Origin: Chitinophaga niastensis
GTDB taxonomy: Bacteria; Bacteroidota; Bacteroidia; Chitinophagales; Chitinophagaceae
Assembly: GCF_003014755.1 (NCBI RefSeq)
Contig: NZ_PYAW01000002.1
Location: forward strand, 186,001-250,000
DNA length: 64,000 nt
Direction of reading: 5' to 3'
Part shown: piece by piece, positions 47,140 to 55,402 of the stretch
How the letters are laid out: each line of letters opens with the position of its first letter
Numbering within the stretch: the stretch's first letter is position 1
Notes under the pieces: generated by a model
Databases searched by the model: none
The model's input: the letters and a program-made list of their open reading frames with translations, nothing else
Told to the model about the DNA's origin: nothing
Program-made: the position numbers and the translations under genes

Positions 47140-50100
47140 TTAAATTTTTTTTATCCCAAAAAGTCTTTCATGCAATGCCTGGAACACTACAAACAAAACA
47201 GGTATAATGAATACACCCAGTATCACCCCAAACAACATACCGCCAACAGCACCTGATGCAATGGCGCGGTTTCCTTGTTCAGATGCTCCTTTGGCAAACA
47301 ACAAAGGCAGCAATCCTGCAATGAATGCCAGTGACGTCATCAGGATGGGCCGTAACCGGAGCGCTGCCGCTTCCAGCGCTGCATCTACCAATGATTTTCC
47401 TGCTCTCCGTCGCTGTACTGCAAACTCCACAATTAGTATCGCATTCTTTGCGAGTAAACCGATCAACATAATTAATCCAATCTGTACATAAATATTATTG
47501 GTCACATCCATCAGCCTGATAAATACAAACACCCCGAAGATGCCGGTTGGTAGTGATAATATAACTGCCAGTGGTAAAATATAGCTTTCATATTGTGCTG
47601 CCAGCAGGAAATATACAAACACCACACACAATCCGAATATAAACACTGTTTGAGATCCCGCTGCCTGCTCTTCTCTGGCCATCCCGATATATTCGTGCGA
47701 GAAATCAACCGGTAAAGCAGCAGCCACCTCATTTACAGCTTTCATCGCATCGCCGGAAGAAAACCCTTTTTTAGCCTGTACACTGATAGTGATAGCGTTT
47801 GCCTGGTTCAGGTGATTGATCACTTCTGGTCCAAATACACGTTGCAGGCGTGCAACGGATTTTATCGGTACCATTTCGCCATATGCATTTTTAACATGGA
47901 TATAGTCCATACTGCTTTCATCCACACGATAAGGAATATCAGCCTGTACAACCACACGGTAATATTTGCCAAACCGGTTAAAATCGGAGGCATATACACT
48001 GCCATAATATGCCTGCATGGTATTCAATACGTCACTTACTTCCAGTCCAAATTGTTTTGCTTTAATGTCATCTATTTCCAGTTGAAATTGAGGGAAGTTG
48101 GCATTGAAGGAAGTATAGGCTGTACCAATTTCTTTCCGGTGCAGGAGGTCCGCAATAAAATGATCGGCTTGCCCTGCCAGCTTATTGATATCCCCGCTGG
48201 TGTTATCTTTCAGCACCACATCCAGTCCGTCGATTGATCCAAATCCCGGCACTGTTGGCATGTTGAAGGTGAATGAATTGCCTTCAGGAAAACTGTAGAA
48301 GATACTGTTGATAGAATCAGTGATATTATTGATATCGGAGAATTTGCCTCTTTCTTTTTTCGGTTTTAATGTGATGTATAATGATCCATAGGAAGGCGAA
48401 ATACTTGCAGACATCAGATTTTCGCCTACTACAATTTCTGTGAAATCCACGGCTTCCATTTTATTGATGGCGCTTTCAACACTATCCAGCAGCTTTTTCA
48501 TGCGTGTATAACCTGTTCCTGGTGGCAGGTTTACGGTAGAGATCAGGGTACGCTGGTCTTCTGTTGGGATAAAAGCCCTGGATGTTGTTTGGACAAGTAA
48601 AAGAGCACCCGTTGCAACAATGGCAAGCCCGCCAAATGCCAGCCATTTCTGGTGTATCAGGAAGCGTGCAGCCTTCAGATATTTAGTGGTAACAGCTTCA
48701 AACCCGGTGTTGAACAGCTGGAAGAATCCTCTTTTATTATTTGGATGCGCTTCTTTTAACAGGAGTGCACATAAAGCAGGGCTTAAAGTCAACGCGTTAA
48801 CAGCCGAGAGCACAATGGCAATGGCCAGTGTAAAAGCAAACTGCCGGTAAAACATGCCCACTGGACCATCTGTAAGGCCAATTGGTAAAAATACTGCTGC
48901 CATCACCAGTGTAATAGAGAAGATAGCGCTGGTGATTTCACTCATAGCACTGATAGTGGCATTACGCGGCGACATGCCGTGGCCAAGTTTACTGTGCACA
49001 GCTTCCACTACCACCACCGCATCATCTACCACAATACCGATGGCCAGTACCAGCGCAAACAGTGTGAGCAAGTTAATGGTAAGGCCAAAGAGCTGCATGA
49101 AGAAGAAGGTACCAATGATGGAAACCGGTACTGCAATAGCAGGAATCAATGTAGAACGCAGATCCTGCAGAAAGAGGAACACCACCAGGAAAACCAGTAT
49201 GAATGCCTCTATCAGGGTGTGACTCACTTGTGCTATAGCTTCATCGAGGAAATTTTTGGTACTATAGCTCATGTGATATTTTATCCCGGAAGGGAATGAT
49301 TTTTCCGCACGTTTCATCAGTTCGAGGATGGCAGTCTGTATTTCATTGGCATTGGAGCCTGGAACCTGGTAAACAAATAATCCTGCATCCGCCCTGCCAT
49401 TGGTTGTTACGGCCGAAGCATATACATGGTCTAATGATCCCAGCTCAATGCGGGCTACATCTTTTAACCGCATTATTTTTCCATTGGCATCAGCACGGAT
49501 CACCATGTTTTCATAATCTGCTTCTTTATTAAGCTTGCCTTTGTATTTGATGGCATATTCATAAGCTACATCACTGCCTTCTCCCAGGCGCCCTGGCGCA
49601 GCCTCCAGGTTCTGGTTGTTGATGGCATTGATCACCTCCTGCGGTGTTATGCTGTAAGCGGCCAGCTGTGCAGGGTTTAGCCAGATACGCATCGCATAAT
49701 CCTTGTTGCCGTACAGTGCTACTTTTCCCACTCCCTGTATCCTTTGTATTTGTGGGATCAGGTTGATGAGTACATAATTATTGATAAATTCTCCGTCGTA
49801 CCGGTTATCTGTTGCATATACATCCATATACATGATCATCCCATTTTGCTGCTTGGCAGTAATGACGCCGGCCTGCAATACTTCCTTCGGCAATTGATTC
49901 ATGGCCTGTGCAATGCGGTTTTGTACATTCACAGCTGCCTGGTCAGGATCAGTACCTTGTTTAAAAAAAATGGTAATGATGAGGGTGCCGTCGTTGGAAG
50001 AAGAGGAAGACATATACGTCATGTTTTCTACACCATTGATCACCTGCTCCAAGGGGATAGCTACAGCGCGGGCTATGGTTTCGGCATTGGCGCCGGGATA

Positions 50101-50244
50101 ACGGGCAGATACGGCAACTGATGGGGGTGCAATGTCAGGGAAAGTCTCCATAGGCAACCCTTTTAAGGCAAGTAAACCCAGCAGCAGCAGGATAATAGAT
50201 ACTACAGTGGCCGCAACGGGACGGTCAATTATTTTTTTGAGCAT
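47140..50244 (-). CDS. RND-family efflux permease (AcrB-like, HAE1 type)
   Basis: 1034 residues, the usual length. Two six-helix repeats each carry a large periplasmic loop. TM4 has the proton-relay aspartates (LAIGIVVDDAVVVVEAV), and the TM10 lysine is in GLLAKNAILIVEFAVQRRR. It exports drugs, detergents or other amphipathic compounds from inner membrane/periplasm using the proton gradient. No membrane-fusion adaptor or outer-membrane factor gene lies beside it. The divergent neighbour is an HxlR regulator with a perfect palindrome between them, which suggests inducible expression. Confidence 0.95.
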   Translation of the reverse strand: MLKKIIDRPVAATVVSIILLLLGLLALKGLPMETFPDIAPPSVAVSARYPGANAETIARAVAIPLEQVINGVENMTYMSSSSSNDGTLIITIFFKQGTDPDQAAVNVQNRIAQAMNQLPKEVLQAGVITAKQQNGMIMYMDVYATDNRYDGEFINNYVLINLIPQIQRIQGVGKVALYGNKDYAMRIWLNPAQLAAYSITPQEVINAINNQNLEAAPGRLGEGSDVAYEYAIKYKGKLNKEADYENMVIRADANGKIMRLKDVARIELGSLDHVYASAVTTNGRADAGLFVYQVPGSNANEIQTAILELMKRAEKSFPSGIKYHMSYSTKNFLDEAIAQVSHTLIEAFILVFLVVFLFLQDLRSTLIPAIAVPVSIIGTFFFMQLFGLTINLLTLFALVLAIGIVVDDAVVVVEAVHSKLGHGMSPRNATISAMSEITSAIFSITLVMAAVFLPIGLTDGPVGMFYRQFAFTLAIAIVLSAVNALTLSPALCALLLKEAHPNNKRGFFQLFNTGFEAVTTKYLKAARFLIHQKWLAFGGLAIVATGALLLVQTTSRAFIPTEDQRTLISTVNLPPGTGYTRMKKLLDSVESAINKMEAVDFTEIVVGENLMSASISPSYGSLYITLKPKKERGKFSDINNITDSINSIFYSFPEGNSFTFNMPTVPGFGSIDGLDVVLKDNTSGDINKLAGQADHFIADLLHRKEIGTAYTSFNANFPQFQLEIDDIKAKQFGLEVSDVLNTMQAYYGSVYASDFNRFGKYYRVVVQADIPYRVDESSMDYIHVKNAYGEMVPIKSVARLQRVFGPEVINHLNQANAITISVQAKKGFSSGDAMKAVNEVAAALPVDFSHEYIGMAREEQAAGSQTVFIFGLCVVFVYFLLAAQYESYILPLAVILSLPTGIFGVFVFIRLMDVTNNIYVQIGLIMLIGLLAKNAILIVEFAVQRRRAGKSLVDAALEAAALRLRPILMTSLAFIAGLLPLLFAKGASEQGNRAIASGAVGGMLFGVILGVFIIPVLFVVFQALHERLFGIKKI

Positions 50245-50317
50245 AAAAATCTTCTGTTATAAAAAAACCGGGCGGCCGCTCTGTATGTGATTAAAGCATG
50301 GTTTCCATTTTGCTGCA

Positions 50318-50345
50318 CAAATGTCTCTTTAATCGGATGGGCAAA
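50318..50345 (-). promoter_or_regulatory. Candidate promoter of the RND gene
   Basis: On the minus strand, TTTG (50345-50342) is followed after 16 bases by GACATTTG (50325-50318), one mismatch from TAnnTTTG. The palindrome at 50367-50390 lies just upstream. Confidence 0.4.
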
Positions 50346-50366
50346 CAATATGGGATTAAAGATTCC

Positions 50367-50390
50367 TATAGTGATAAATTTATCACTATA
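50367..50390. promoter_or_regulatory. Perfect 24-bp palindrome, candidate HxlR operator
   Basis: TATAGTGATAAA is followed directly by its exact complement. It lies between the divergent RND and HxlR genes. TATATTTG (50410-50417) is a good -7 box for hxlR, so the palindrome overlaps the upstream edge of that promoter and could control both genes. Confidence 0.75.
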
Positions 50391-50409
50391 CAATTAGCGG
50401 GTGCGTTCG

Positions 50410-50417
50410 TATATTTG
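50410..50417 (+). promoter_or_regulatory. -7 element of the HxlR gene
   Basis: TATATTTG matches TAnnTTTG exactly and is followed by a leader of about 13 bases. There is no TTTG at the -33 position. Confidence 0.5.
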
Positions 50418-50436
50418 GTACTTAAAATAATGCCTT

Positions 50437-50811
50437 ATGTATGTGAAAAAGCTCCCGGAACTTGATTATGGCGTGAGTGTTACCATGAAAGCATTAGGCG
50501 GTAAATGGAAACCTTGTTTACTGGACTGCATTCATTTAGGAATTCGCCGGCCGAGTGAAATGAAACGTAATATCCCTGGCTCCACGCTCCGGGTATTGGG
50601 TCAGCAATTAAAGGAACTGGAGGAGCTTAATATCGTATACAAAAAAATATATCCGGAGGTACCACTTAGAGTGGAATATTACCTGACAGAGTGGGGTACA
50701 TGCCTGATTCCTGTGATCGCACTGATGAACAAGTGGGGGAATGATTATTCCGAACATCATTGTCTGGGCGATTGTCAGACAGATACAACGGCATGCCTCA
50801 AAGTAAGTTGA
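50437..50811 (+). CDS. HxlR-family transcriptional regulator
   Basis: 124 residues. The winged-helix domain is clear: VTMKALGGKWKPCLLDCIHLGIRRPSEMKRNIPGSTLRVLGQQLKELEE, then VEYYLTEWGTCLIPVI, the family signature. Cysteines at WKPCLLDC and a Cys-containing tail (HHCLGDCQTDTTAC) could sense redox or electrophilic stress, as in several HxlR proteins. It is divergent from the RND pump and probably controls it and itself through the palindrome at 50367-50390. Confidence 0.9.
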   Translation: MYVKKLPELDYGVSVTMKALGGKWKPCLLDCIHLGIRRPSEMKRNIPGSTLRVLGQQLKELEELNIVYKKIYPEVPLRVEYYLTEWGTCLIPVIALMNKWGNDYSEHHCLGDCQTDTTACLKVS

Positions 50812-50920
50812 GCTGACGTGATCATTCAGCGGCTGCCATTTAATCCGCAATAGCTTTGTGATATTTTATCAGCAGCCAAGCAGTATCCATTAATTAATAG
50901 AGAAGGCCTGCGCCAGCTGT

Positions 50921-52390
50921 TTATAAGCAGCTGGCGATTGTTTTTATTCCTTCTTCCAAAGCGTGGTTGTCTAACGAGGCATATCCTAAACGCAATGCAT
51001 TCAACGGTTTTTTGTCAAAAAAGAAGCGTTCCGTTGGTATTATCTGCACACCTTTTTTCAGCAGTTTGGTAGCAAGTAATGTAGTGTTCACTGCTTTGTT
51101 GATAAGTACCCAATAAGCTAAACCTCCTTCGGGTTTCTGGTAGGTAATTTTGTGTTGCAGGTAATGATCCAGGTAAAAGGCCATTTGTTCGCGCCGCGTT
51201 TTATATATATTAAAAGCGCGTTTGGCGTGCCGGTGTATAGCCCCTGCTTCCATTAACTCAGCTACTGCATTTTCCATTACAGTATCTCCTTGTCTGTCTA
51301 CAATCATGCGCAGGGCAGCTAAGGAGTCAATAAATTTTTCAGGACCCACTACATATCCTATACGTACCGCCGGCGCTAACAATTTGCTTAAAGAGCTGAT
51401 GTAGATCACATTTGCTGCTGCTTCATTACTGGCCAGTGGGAGCAGACTTCTTGCTCCGAAATGATATTCATGGTCATAATCATCTTCTACAATGGCAAAT
51501 CCATACTTAGTTGAAAGCGCCAGTAATTCAAGCCGTCTGCCGATTTTCATACTAACAGTAGTAGGGAACTGGTGATGTGGTGTTACGTAAACAGCTTTAA
51601 TTTTTTTTCGTTGACACAATTGCTCCAGCGCTGTTACGCAGATGCCTTCATCATCTACTTTTATTGGTTCTATTTTGGCGCCGGCCTGTTTAAAAGTTTC
51701 CCATGCAGGGGAGTAGCCGGGAGTTTCTATAGCTACCCAGTCACCCGGACACACGAGGGTTTGTACGGTAAGATACAGGGCCATTTGGCTGCCCCGGGTC
51801 ACGCATATACGTTCAGGATGCACGTTTAGCCCCCGGTCGTGCGTCAGCATATCAGCCAGTGCATCACGAAGGCGCTTTTCACCTTTAGGACTTCTATAAC
51901 CCATCATGCACCATCTTGATTTTTGTTGAAAGATGCGTTTATGTGCTTTCACCAATTCATCCATTGGTGCCAGTTTTACATCGGGCAATCCATCATCAAA
52001 TACGATTAAAGGTGGTCTGTCATCATCTCCGGGTAGTATCCGTTCTCTTACATTAAAACTGAAGCTGGCAGGAGATGGGGGAGCTGCTTCCTGCTTGTTT
52101 TTCCGGGAATGTTTTATCTCCGGTAGTTTTTCTGATACAAATGTCCCGCTTTTATTGGCGGTGCTCAGCCAGCCAGTATCTATCAGCTCTTCATATGCCA
52201 GCACTACGGTTTTTCGGTTAACGCCAATATCATTTGCCAGTACCCTGCTACCAGGCAAAGACATACCGGGTTTTAATCTGCCCTTTTTAATCTCAAGAAT
52301 GATACCGTCGGCAATTTGCAGGAATACCGCTTTGTCGCTATTCAACTCAATATGTAAAATAGTTTTCCAGGGCCTTAACATCTGGACCAT
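50921..52390 (-). CDS. MocR-type regulator (GntR helix-turn-helix plus aminotransferase domain)
   Basis: 489 residues. The N-terminal 80 residues are a GntR winged helix (LQIADGIILEIKKGRLKPGM, GSRVLANDIGVNRKTVVLAYEELI). The remainder is a class I aminotransferase fold with the PLP lysine in ISSLSKLLAPAVRIGYV (about 330). PLP bound to this domain acts as an effector sensor. It is divergent from the cupin-DapA-like-thioredoxin set and overlaps their shared regulatory region, so it probably regulates that set and itself. The direct start at 52390 fits the promoter; residue 4 is also Met. Confidence 0.93.
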   Translation of the reverse strand: MVQMLRPWKTILHIELNSDKAVFLQIADGIILEIKKGRLKPGMSLPGSRVLANDIGVNRKTVVLAYEELIDTGWLSTANKSGTFVSEKLPEIKHSRKNKQEAAPPSPASFSFNVRERILPGDDDRPPLIVFDDGLPDVKLAPMDELVKAHKRIFQQKSRWCMMGYRSPKGEKRLRDALADMLTHDRGLNVHPERICVTRGSQMALYLTVQTLVCPGDWVAIETPGYSPAWETFKQAGAKIEPIKVDDEGICVTALEQLCQRKKIKAVYVTPHHQFPTTVSMKIGRRLELLALSTKYGFAIVEDDYDHEYHFGARSLLPLASNEAAANVIYISSLSKLLAPAVRIGYVVGPEKFIDSLAALRMIVDRQGDTVMENAVAELMEAGAIHRHAKRAFNIYKTRREQMAFYLDHYLQHKITYQKPEGGLAYWVLINKAVNTTLLATKLLKKGVQIIPTERFFFDKKPLNALRLGYASLDNHALEEGIKTIASCL

Positions 52391-52406
52391 ATGTTTTATT
52401 TAAAAC

Positions 52407-52426
52407 TGGATGATTTGTATCATCCA
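52407..52426. promoter_or_regulatory. Inverted repeat in the MocR/cupin divergent region
   Basis: TGGATGAT and ATCATCCA, exact complements, are separated by TTGT. It lies at the predicted MocR start of transcription and covers the TTTG of the opposing promoter (52414-52417), so a bound protein could block or control both. Confidence 0.65.
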
Positions 52427-52443
52427 AAAGTAAACAAATTTTG
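52414..52443 (+). promoter_or_regulatory. Candidate promoter of the cupin operon
   Basis: TTTG (52414-52417), 18 bases, then AAATTTTG (52436-52443), one mismatch from the -7 consensus. The leader would be about 50 bases. Confidence 0.4.
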
Positions 52444-52453
52444 CAGTATCAAA
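52425..52453 (-). promoter_or_regulatory. Promoter of the MocR gene
   Basis: On the minus strand, TTTG (52453-52450) is followed after 17 bases by TACTTTTG (52432-52425), an exact match to the Bacteroidota consensus. The leader is about 28 bases. Confidence 0.7.
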
Positions 52454-52500
52454 TTACAATGAATGCAATCGTCATTATTTTCTCACAGTAAAAACTAAAG

Positions 52501-52974
52501 ATGATGTCAATAACAAGTGAAACGAAAACTGCTTTTTCTTCCAAAGATTTCCACCAGACTTTTGCCCGCCCTGTTTTTGTGAGGCCGGATAAGCTTATTC
52601 ATAAAAATGTAGAACAGGCAGGTGAGCATAATCAGTTTTCTACTGAGCGTAAACACCCTGTTTTTTTTGTTGATCTGCCAACGAAAAACGTCAGCATGAC
52701 CATTGGTGGCTTACTCCCGGGCCAGCTTACCAACAAACACCGTCATACCTACGAAACAGTGTTGTATGTGATAGAAGGCAAAGGCTACACGGAAGTAGAA
52801 GGAGAAAGAGTAGAATGGAAAGCCGGCGATGCCGTGTATATCCCCAGTTGGGCGTGGCATTGTCACCAGAACTTAAGTAACAGTGAGAGCGCCAGGTATA
52901 TTGCCTGTGAAAACGCACCACAACTGCAAAACCTGGGTGTGGCACTAAGAGAGGAAGAAGGACGGGACCTGTAA
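52501..52974 (+). CDS. Cupin-domain protein
   Basis: 157 residues. The cupin metal site is in motif 1 (KHRHTYETVLYVIEGKGYTEVEG) with His residues and a Glu, and motif 2 (GDAVYIPSWAWHCHQNL) with a His. A single cupin domain could be a dioxygenase, isomerase or a sugar- or ligand-binding protein. Its gene is first in a plus-strand set with a DapA-like aldolase (41 bp gap) and a thioredoxin-like protein, all controlled by the divergent MocR protein as inferred from the layout. Confidence 0.82.
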   Translation: MMSITSETKTAFSSKDFHQTFARPVFVRPDKLIHKNVEQAGEHNQFSTERKHPVFFVDLPTKNVSMTIGGLLPGQLTNKHRHTYETVLYVIEGKGYTEVEGERVEWKAGDAVYIPSWAWHCHQNLSNSESARYIACENAPQLQNLGVALREEEGRDL

Positions 52975-53015
52975 TTTAAGAGGAATTTTTTGCAGCCATA
53001 ACAAAATCAGCAACG

Positions 53016-53897
53016 ATGAAAGAAGCAATATTTAAAGGTATTATCGCATACCCCATCACACCTTTTGATGTGAATGAAAAAGTGGATATTTCTCTCTTCA
53101 AAACATTAGTAGAACGGTTGGTGCAATCAGGCGCTAATGGTATTGCTCCATTGGGTAGCACGGGTGTATTGCCTTATTTAAGTGATGAAGAAAAAGAAGC
53201 CGTAACAGAGGCTGCGATGCAGCAGGTAAGCGGACGTGTTCCTGTACTGGCAGGTGTTTCCTGTCTTACTACAGAACGTACGGTGTATCATGCAAAATTC
53301 GCAGAAAAAGCGGGCGCCAATGCAGTGATGATACTCCCGATGAGTTATTGGAAATTGTCGGATGATGAGATCTTCAGACATTATAATACGGTGGCCAAAG
53401 CTATTTCCATCCCCATTATGGCCTATAATAATCCGGCTACAGGCGGATTGGATATGTCTCCTGTTTTGTTGAAACGTCTGTTGCAGATCCCCAATGTAAC
53501 CATGATCAAAGAAAGTACAGGCGATGTGCAACGGATGCATTCTTTACGCAAAGAACTCGGTGAAGAAGTTGCTTTTTATAACGGGTCCAATCCCTTGGCG
53601 CTGGCGGCTTTCGCAGCAGGTGCCAAAGGATGGTGCACAGCCGCACCTAATCTCATTCCCGGGCTGAATAATAAATTGTTTGAGGCAGTAGCCAACAATA
53701 ATTTAAAAGAAGCACAGGATGTTTTTTATAAACAACTTGGCCTGTTGCAGTTTATGGTTGGTAAAGGCCTGCCAAGGGTAATCAAAGCTGGCTTGAACAT
53801 TCAGGGAGTAGAAAGTGGTTACCTGCGTAGCCCGCTAGCTGTCTTAGGAGATGAGGAAACCGCACAGCTGAAACAAATACTCGCAACATTAAACTAA
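53016..53897 (+). CDS. DapA-family aldolase/lyase-like protein
   Basis: 293 residues, the usual length for the DHDPS/NAL family of TIM barrels. The Schiff-base lysine is in TMIKESTGD (about 167-169) and the conserved tyrosine in IMAYNNPATGG (about 138). The substrate loop reads GSTGVLPYL; the usual DapA form is GTTGE, so a role in lysine synthesis is less likely than another pyruvate-type aldol or dehydratase reaction. It is co-transcribed with the cupin gene upstream and a thioredoxin-like gene 55 bp downstream. Confidence 0.85.
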   Translation: MKEAIFKGIIAYPITPFDVNEKVDISLFKTLVERLVQSGANGIAPLGSTGVLPYLSDEEKEAVTEAAMQQVSGRVPVLAGVSCLTTERTVYHAKFAEKAGANAVMILPMSYWKLSDDEIFRHYNTVAKAISIPIMAYNNPATGGLDMSPVLLKRLLQIPNVTMIKESTGDVQRMHSLRKELGEEVAFYNGSNPLALAAFAAGAKGWCTAAPNLIPGLNNKLFEAVANNNLKEAQDVFYKQLGLLQFMVGKGLPRVIKAGLNIQGVESGYLRSPLAVLGDEETAQLKQILATLN

Positions 53898-53952
53898 AGT
53901 TTTAACTGAAAACACTTATTAATAATCACACCACAATTTAAATTTAAGTAAA

Positions 53953-54186
53953 ATGGCAAAGTCAATTTTCTATCATGCAGGATGCCCTGTTTGTGTAAGC
54001 GCTGAACAAGATATCATCGCACTTATTGGTCATGATAAAGTAGAAGTAGTTAACCTGGGAGAAGCCAGAAACCGTATTGAAGAAGCAGAAAAAGCCGGTG
54101 TAAAATCAGTACCCGCGCTGCTTACGGAAAATGGTAATGTACTGCATATCAACTTTGGAGCGTCCATGGCTGATGTTAAAGGTTAA
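53953..54186 (+). CDS. Small thioredoxin/glutaredoxin-like protein
   Basis: 77 residues. It has a CPVC active-site motif (residues 11-14) after YHAG and a cis-proline segment KSVPALL, typical of thioredoxin-fold proteins. It is much shorter than thioredoxin (about 105) and close to glutaredoxin-like NrdH. The reductant or target is unknown. It is the last gene of the MocR-linked set, and a hairpin follows. Confidence 0.8.
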   Translation: MAKSIFYHAGCPVCVSAEQDIIALIGHDKVEVVNLGEARNRIEEAEKAGVKSVPALLTENGNVLHINFGASMADVKG

Positions 54187-54630
54187 TTATTACACAGATA
54201 AAAGTTAAGATGCTGATAATCCATACGTCATAGTAAGATTGTAAGGATAAGGGATTTTTCTTTTGAGATTGCATAAGGGTATGTAAATCCGAAACCAGTA
54301 ATGGTAGCGGGTTGCATACCCTTTTATCTGTTTGTAGATAGCTTTGATATTTTAGATTTATTTAAAATATTAATATTTATAATATAATTACGAATGAATA
54401 AAATAAATTTTCTGCTCATCGGATGTAACCCTGTGCCCGCCTATGTTTCCCGCAAATTATTTTACTGATGCTTGAAAATTTGTGTTGTAAAAAAGAGTCT
54501 TTATTTAGATTGCGCAAGCCATTTTTGGATTAAAATTTCTACCTTAACAGCCGCGTCTGCTTTTGAGGCTGTCACACGAAAGAGAAAATTTTTAGAATTT
54601 GATCCATGAAATTAGTTAACCCACAAACCT
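54187..54630. other. 444-bp AT-rich intergenic region
   Basis: AAGGGTATG (54275-54283) pairs with CATACCCTT (54315-54323) around a long loop and may end the thioredoxin-like transcript. A 24-codon frame at 54394-54468 (MNKINFLLIGCNPVPAYVS...) begins like the N-terminus of a larger protein but stops at once. It could be a remnant. The rest is AT-rich with no other feature. Confidence 0.4.
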
Positions 54631-55401
54631 ATGGAGCAGAACTTCAACAATGTAGCACTCATCATTGCTCATCCCGGCCATGAGTTAAGGGTATTCCGGT
54701 TCATTGAACTATACAAGCCAAGAGTTTACGTATTGACGGATGGAGCCGGATCATCCGGTGATTCCCGGTTATATAATACAATTGCTATTCTTGAGAAATG
54801 CGGCGCAAGTATTTCCTCAATAATGGGGCATTACAGCGACAGGGAAATTTACCGCATAATGCTGGAAAAGGACTATTTATCGTTGACTACCTTAGTTCAG
54901 AAAATATTATTGGATTTTGAGGAGCATAATATTCAGATGGTCGTTGGTGATGCGATCGAAGGTTATAATCCTACACATGACCTTTGTCGTTATTTGATAA
55001 ATCTGATTGTTTCACTTAAAGAAGTAAATGATGGGGTAGGGTTATCGAATTTCGATTTTTTATTAGATGGAGTAATGTCTGAAGAGGAGGGGGATTTAGT
55101 TATTCAATTGGATAATGCTGATTTTGAACGTAAACAGAGAGCCGCTGAAGGATATACAGAACTTTCAAAGGAGCTGGAATCCACTATTCAAAAATATGGG
55201 AATTCACCATTTATGGTGGAGTCGCTGAGAAAAGTTCAACAACCTCATACCTTTTCATCCTGGGGAGAAGGAGTTCCCTTTTATGAGCAATATGCGAGGG
55301 AAAAAGTCAGCAAAGGAGTTTATGATAAGGCGATTTCATTTCAGGAACATTTACTTCCATTAATCCATCATCTTTCCACAAATTTATCCGGGAGACAGTA
55401 A
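54631..55401 (+). CDS. PIG-L (LmbE)-like protein with variant metal motif
   Basis: 256 residues. The N-terminus VALIIAHPGHELRVF (about 8-22) resembles the PIG-L deacetylase motif AHPDDE, here AHPGHE: the general-base Asp is replaced by Gly and the second metal-ligand Asp by His. A later GDAIEGYNPTHDLCRYL could give the third ligand. PIG-L enzymes remove N-acetyl groups from sugars. Activity here is doubtful because of the changes, although related HPGHE proteins occur beside glycan genes. It lies 1 bp before a glycosyltransferase gene, so the pair is co-translated. Confidence 0.6.
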   Translation: MEQNFNNVALIIAHPGHELRVFRFIELYKPRVYVLTDGAGSSGDSRLYNTIAILEKCGASISSIMGHYSDREIYRIMLEKDYLSLTTLVQKILLDFEEHNIQMVVGDAIEGYNPTHDLCRYLINLIVSLKEVNDGVGLSNFDFLLDGVMSEEEGDLVIQLDNADFERKQRAAEGYTELSKELESTIQKYGNSPFMVESLRKVQQPHTFSSWGEGVPFYEQYAREKVSKGVYDKAISFQEHLLPLIHHLSTNLSGRQ

Positions 55402-55402
55402 A

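Noticed and set aside
48854..49222. Plus-strand frame opposite the RND gene
   Set aside because: A Thr/Ser/Met-rich antisense shadow of the conserved membrane helices with no homology pattern.
53016..53897. DapA-like gene read as the lysine-pathway dihydrodipicolinate synthase
   Set aside because: The substrate loop is GSTGV rather than the typical GTTGE, and the neighbours are not lysine genes.
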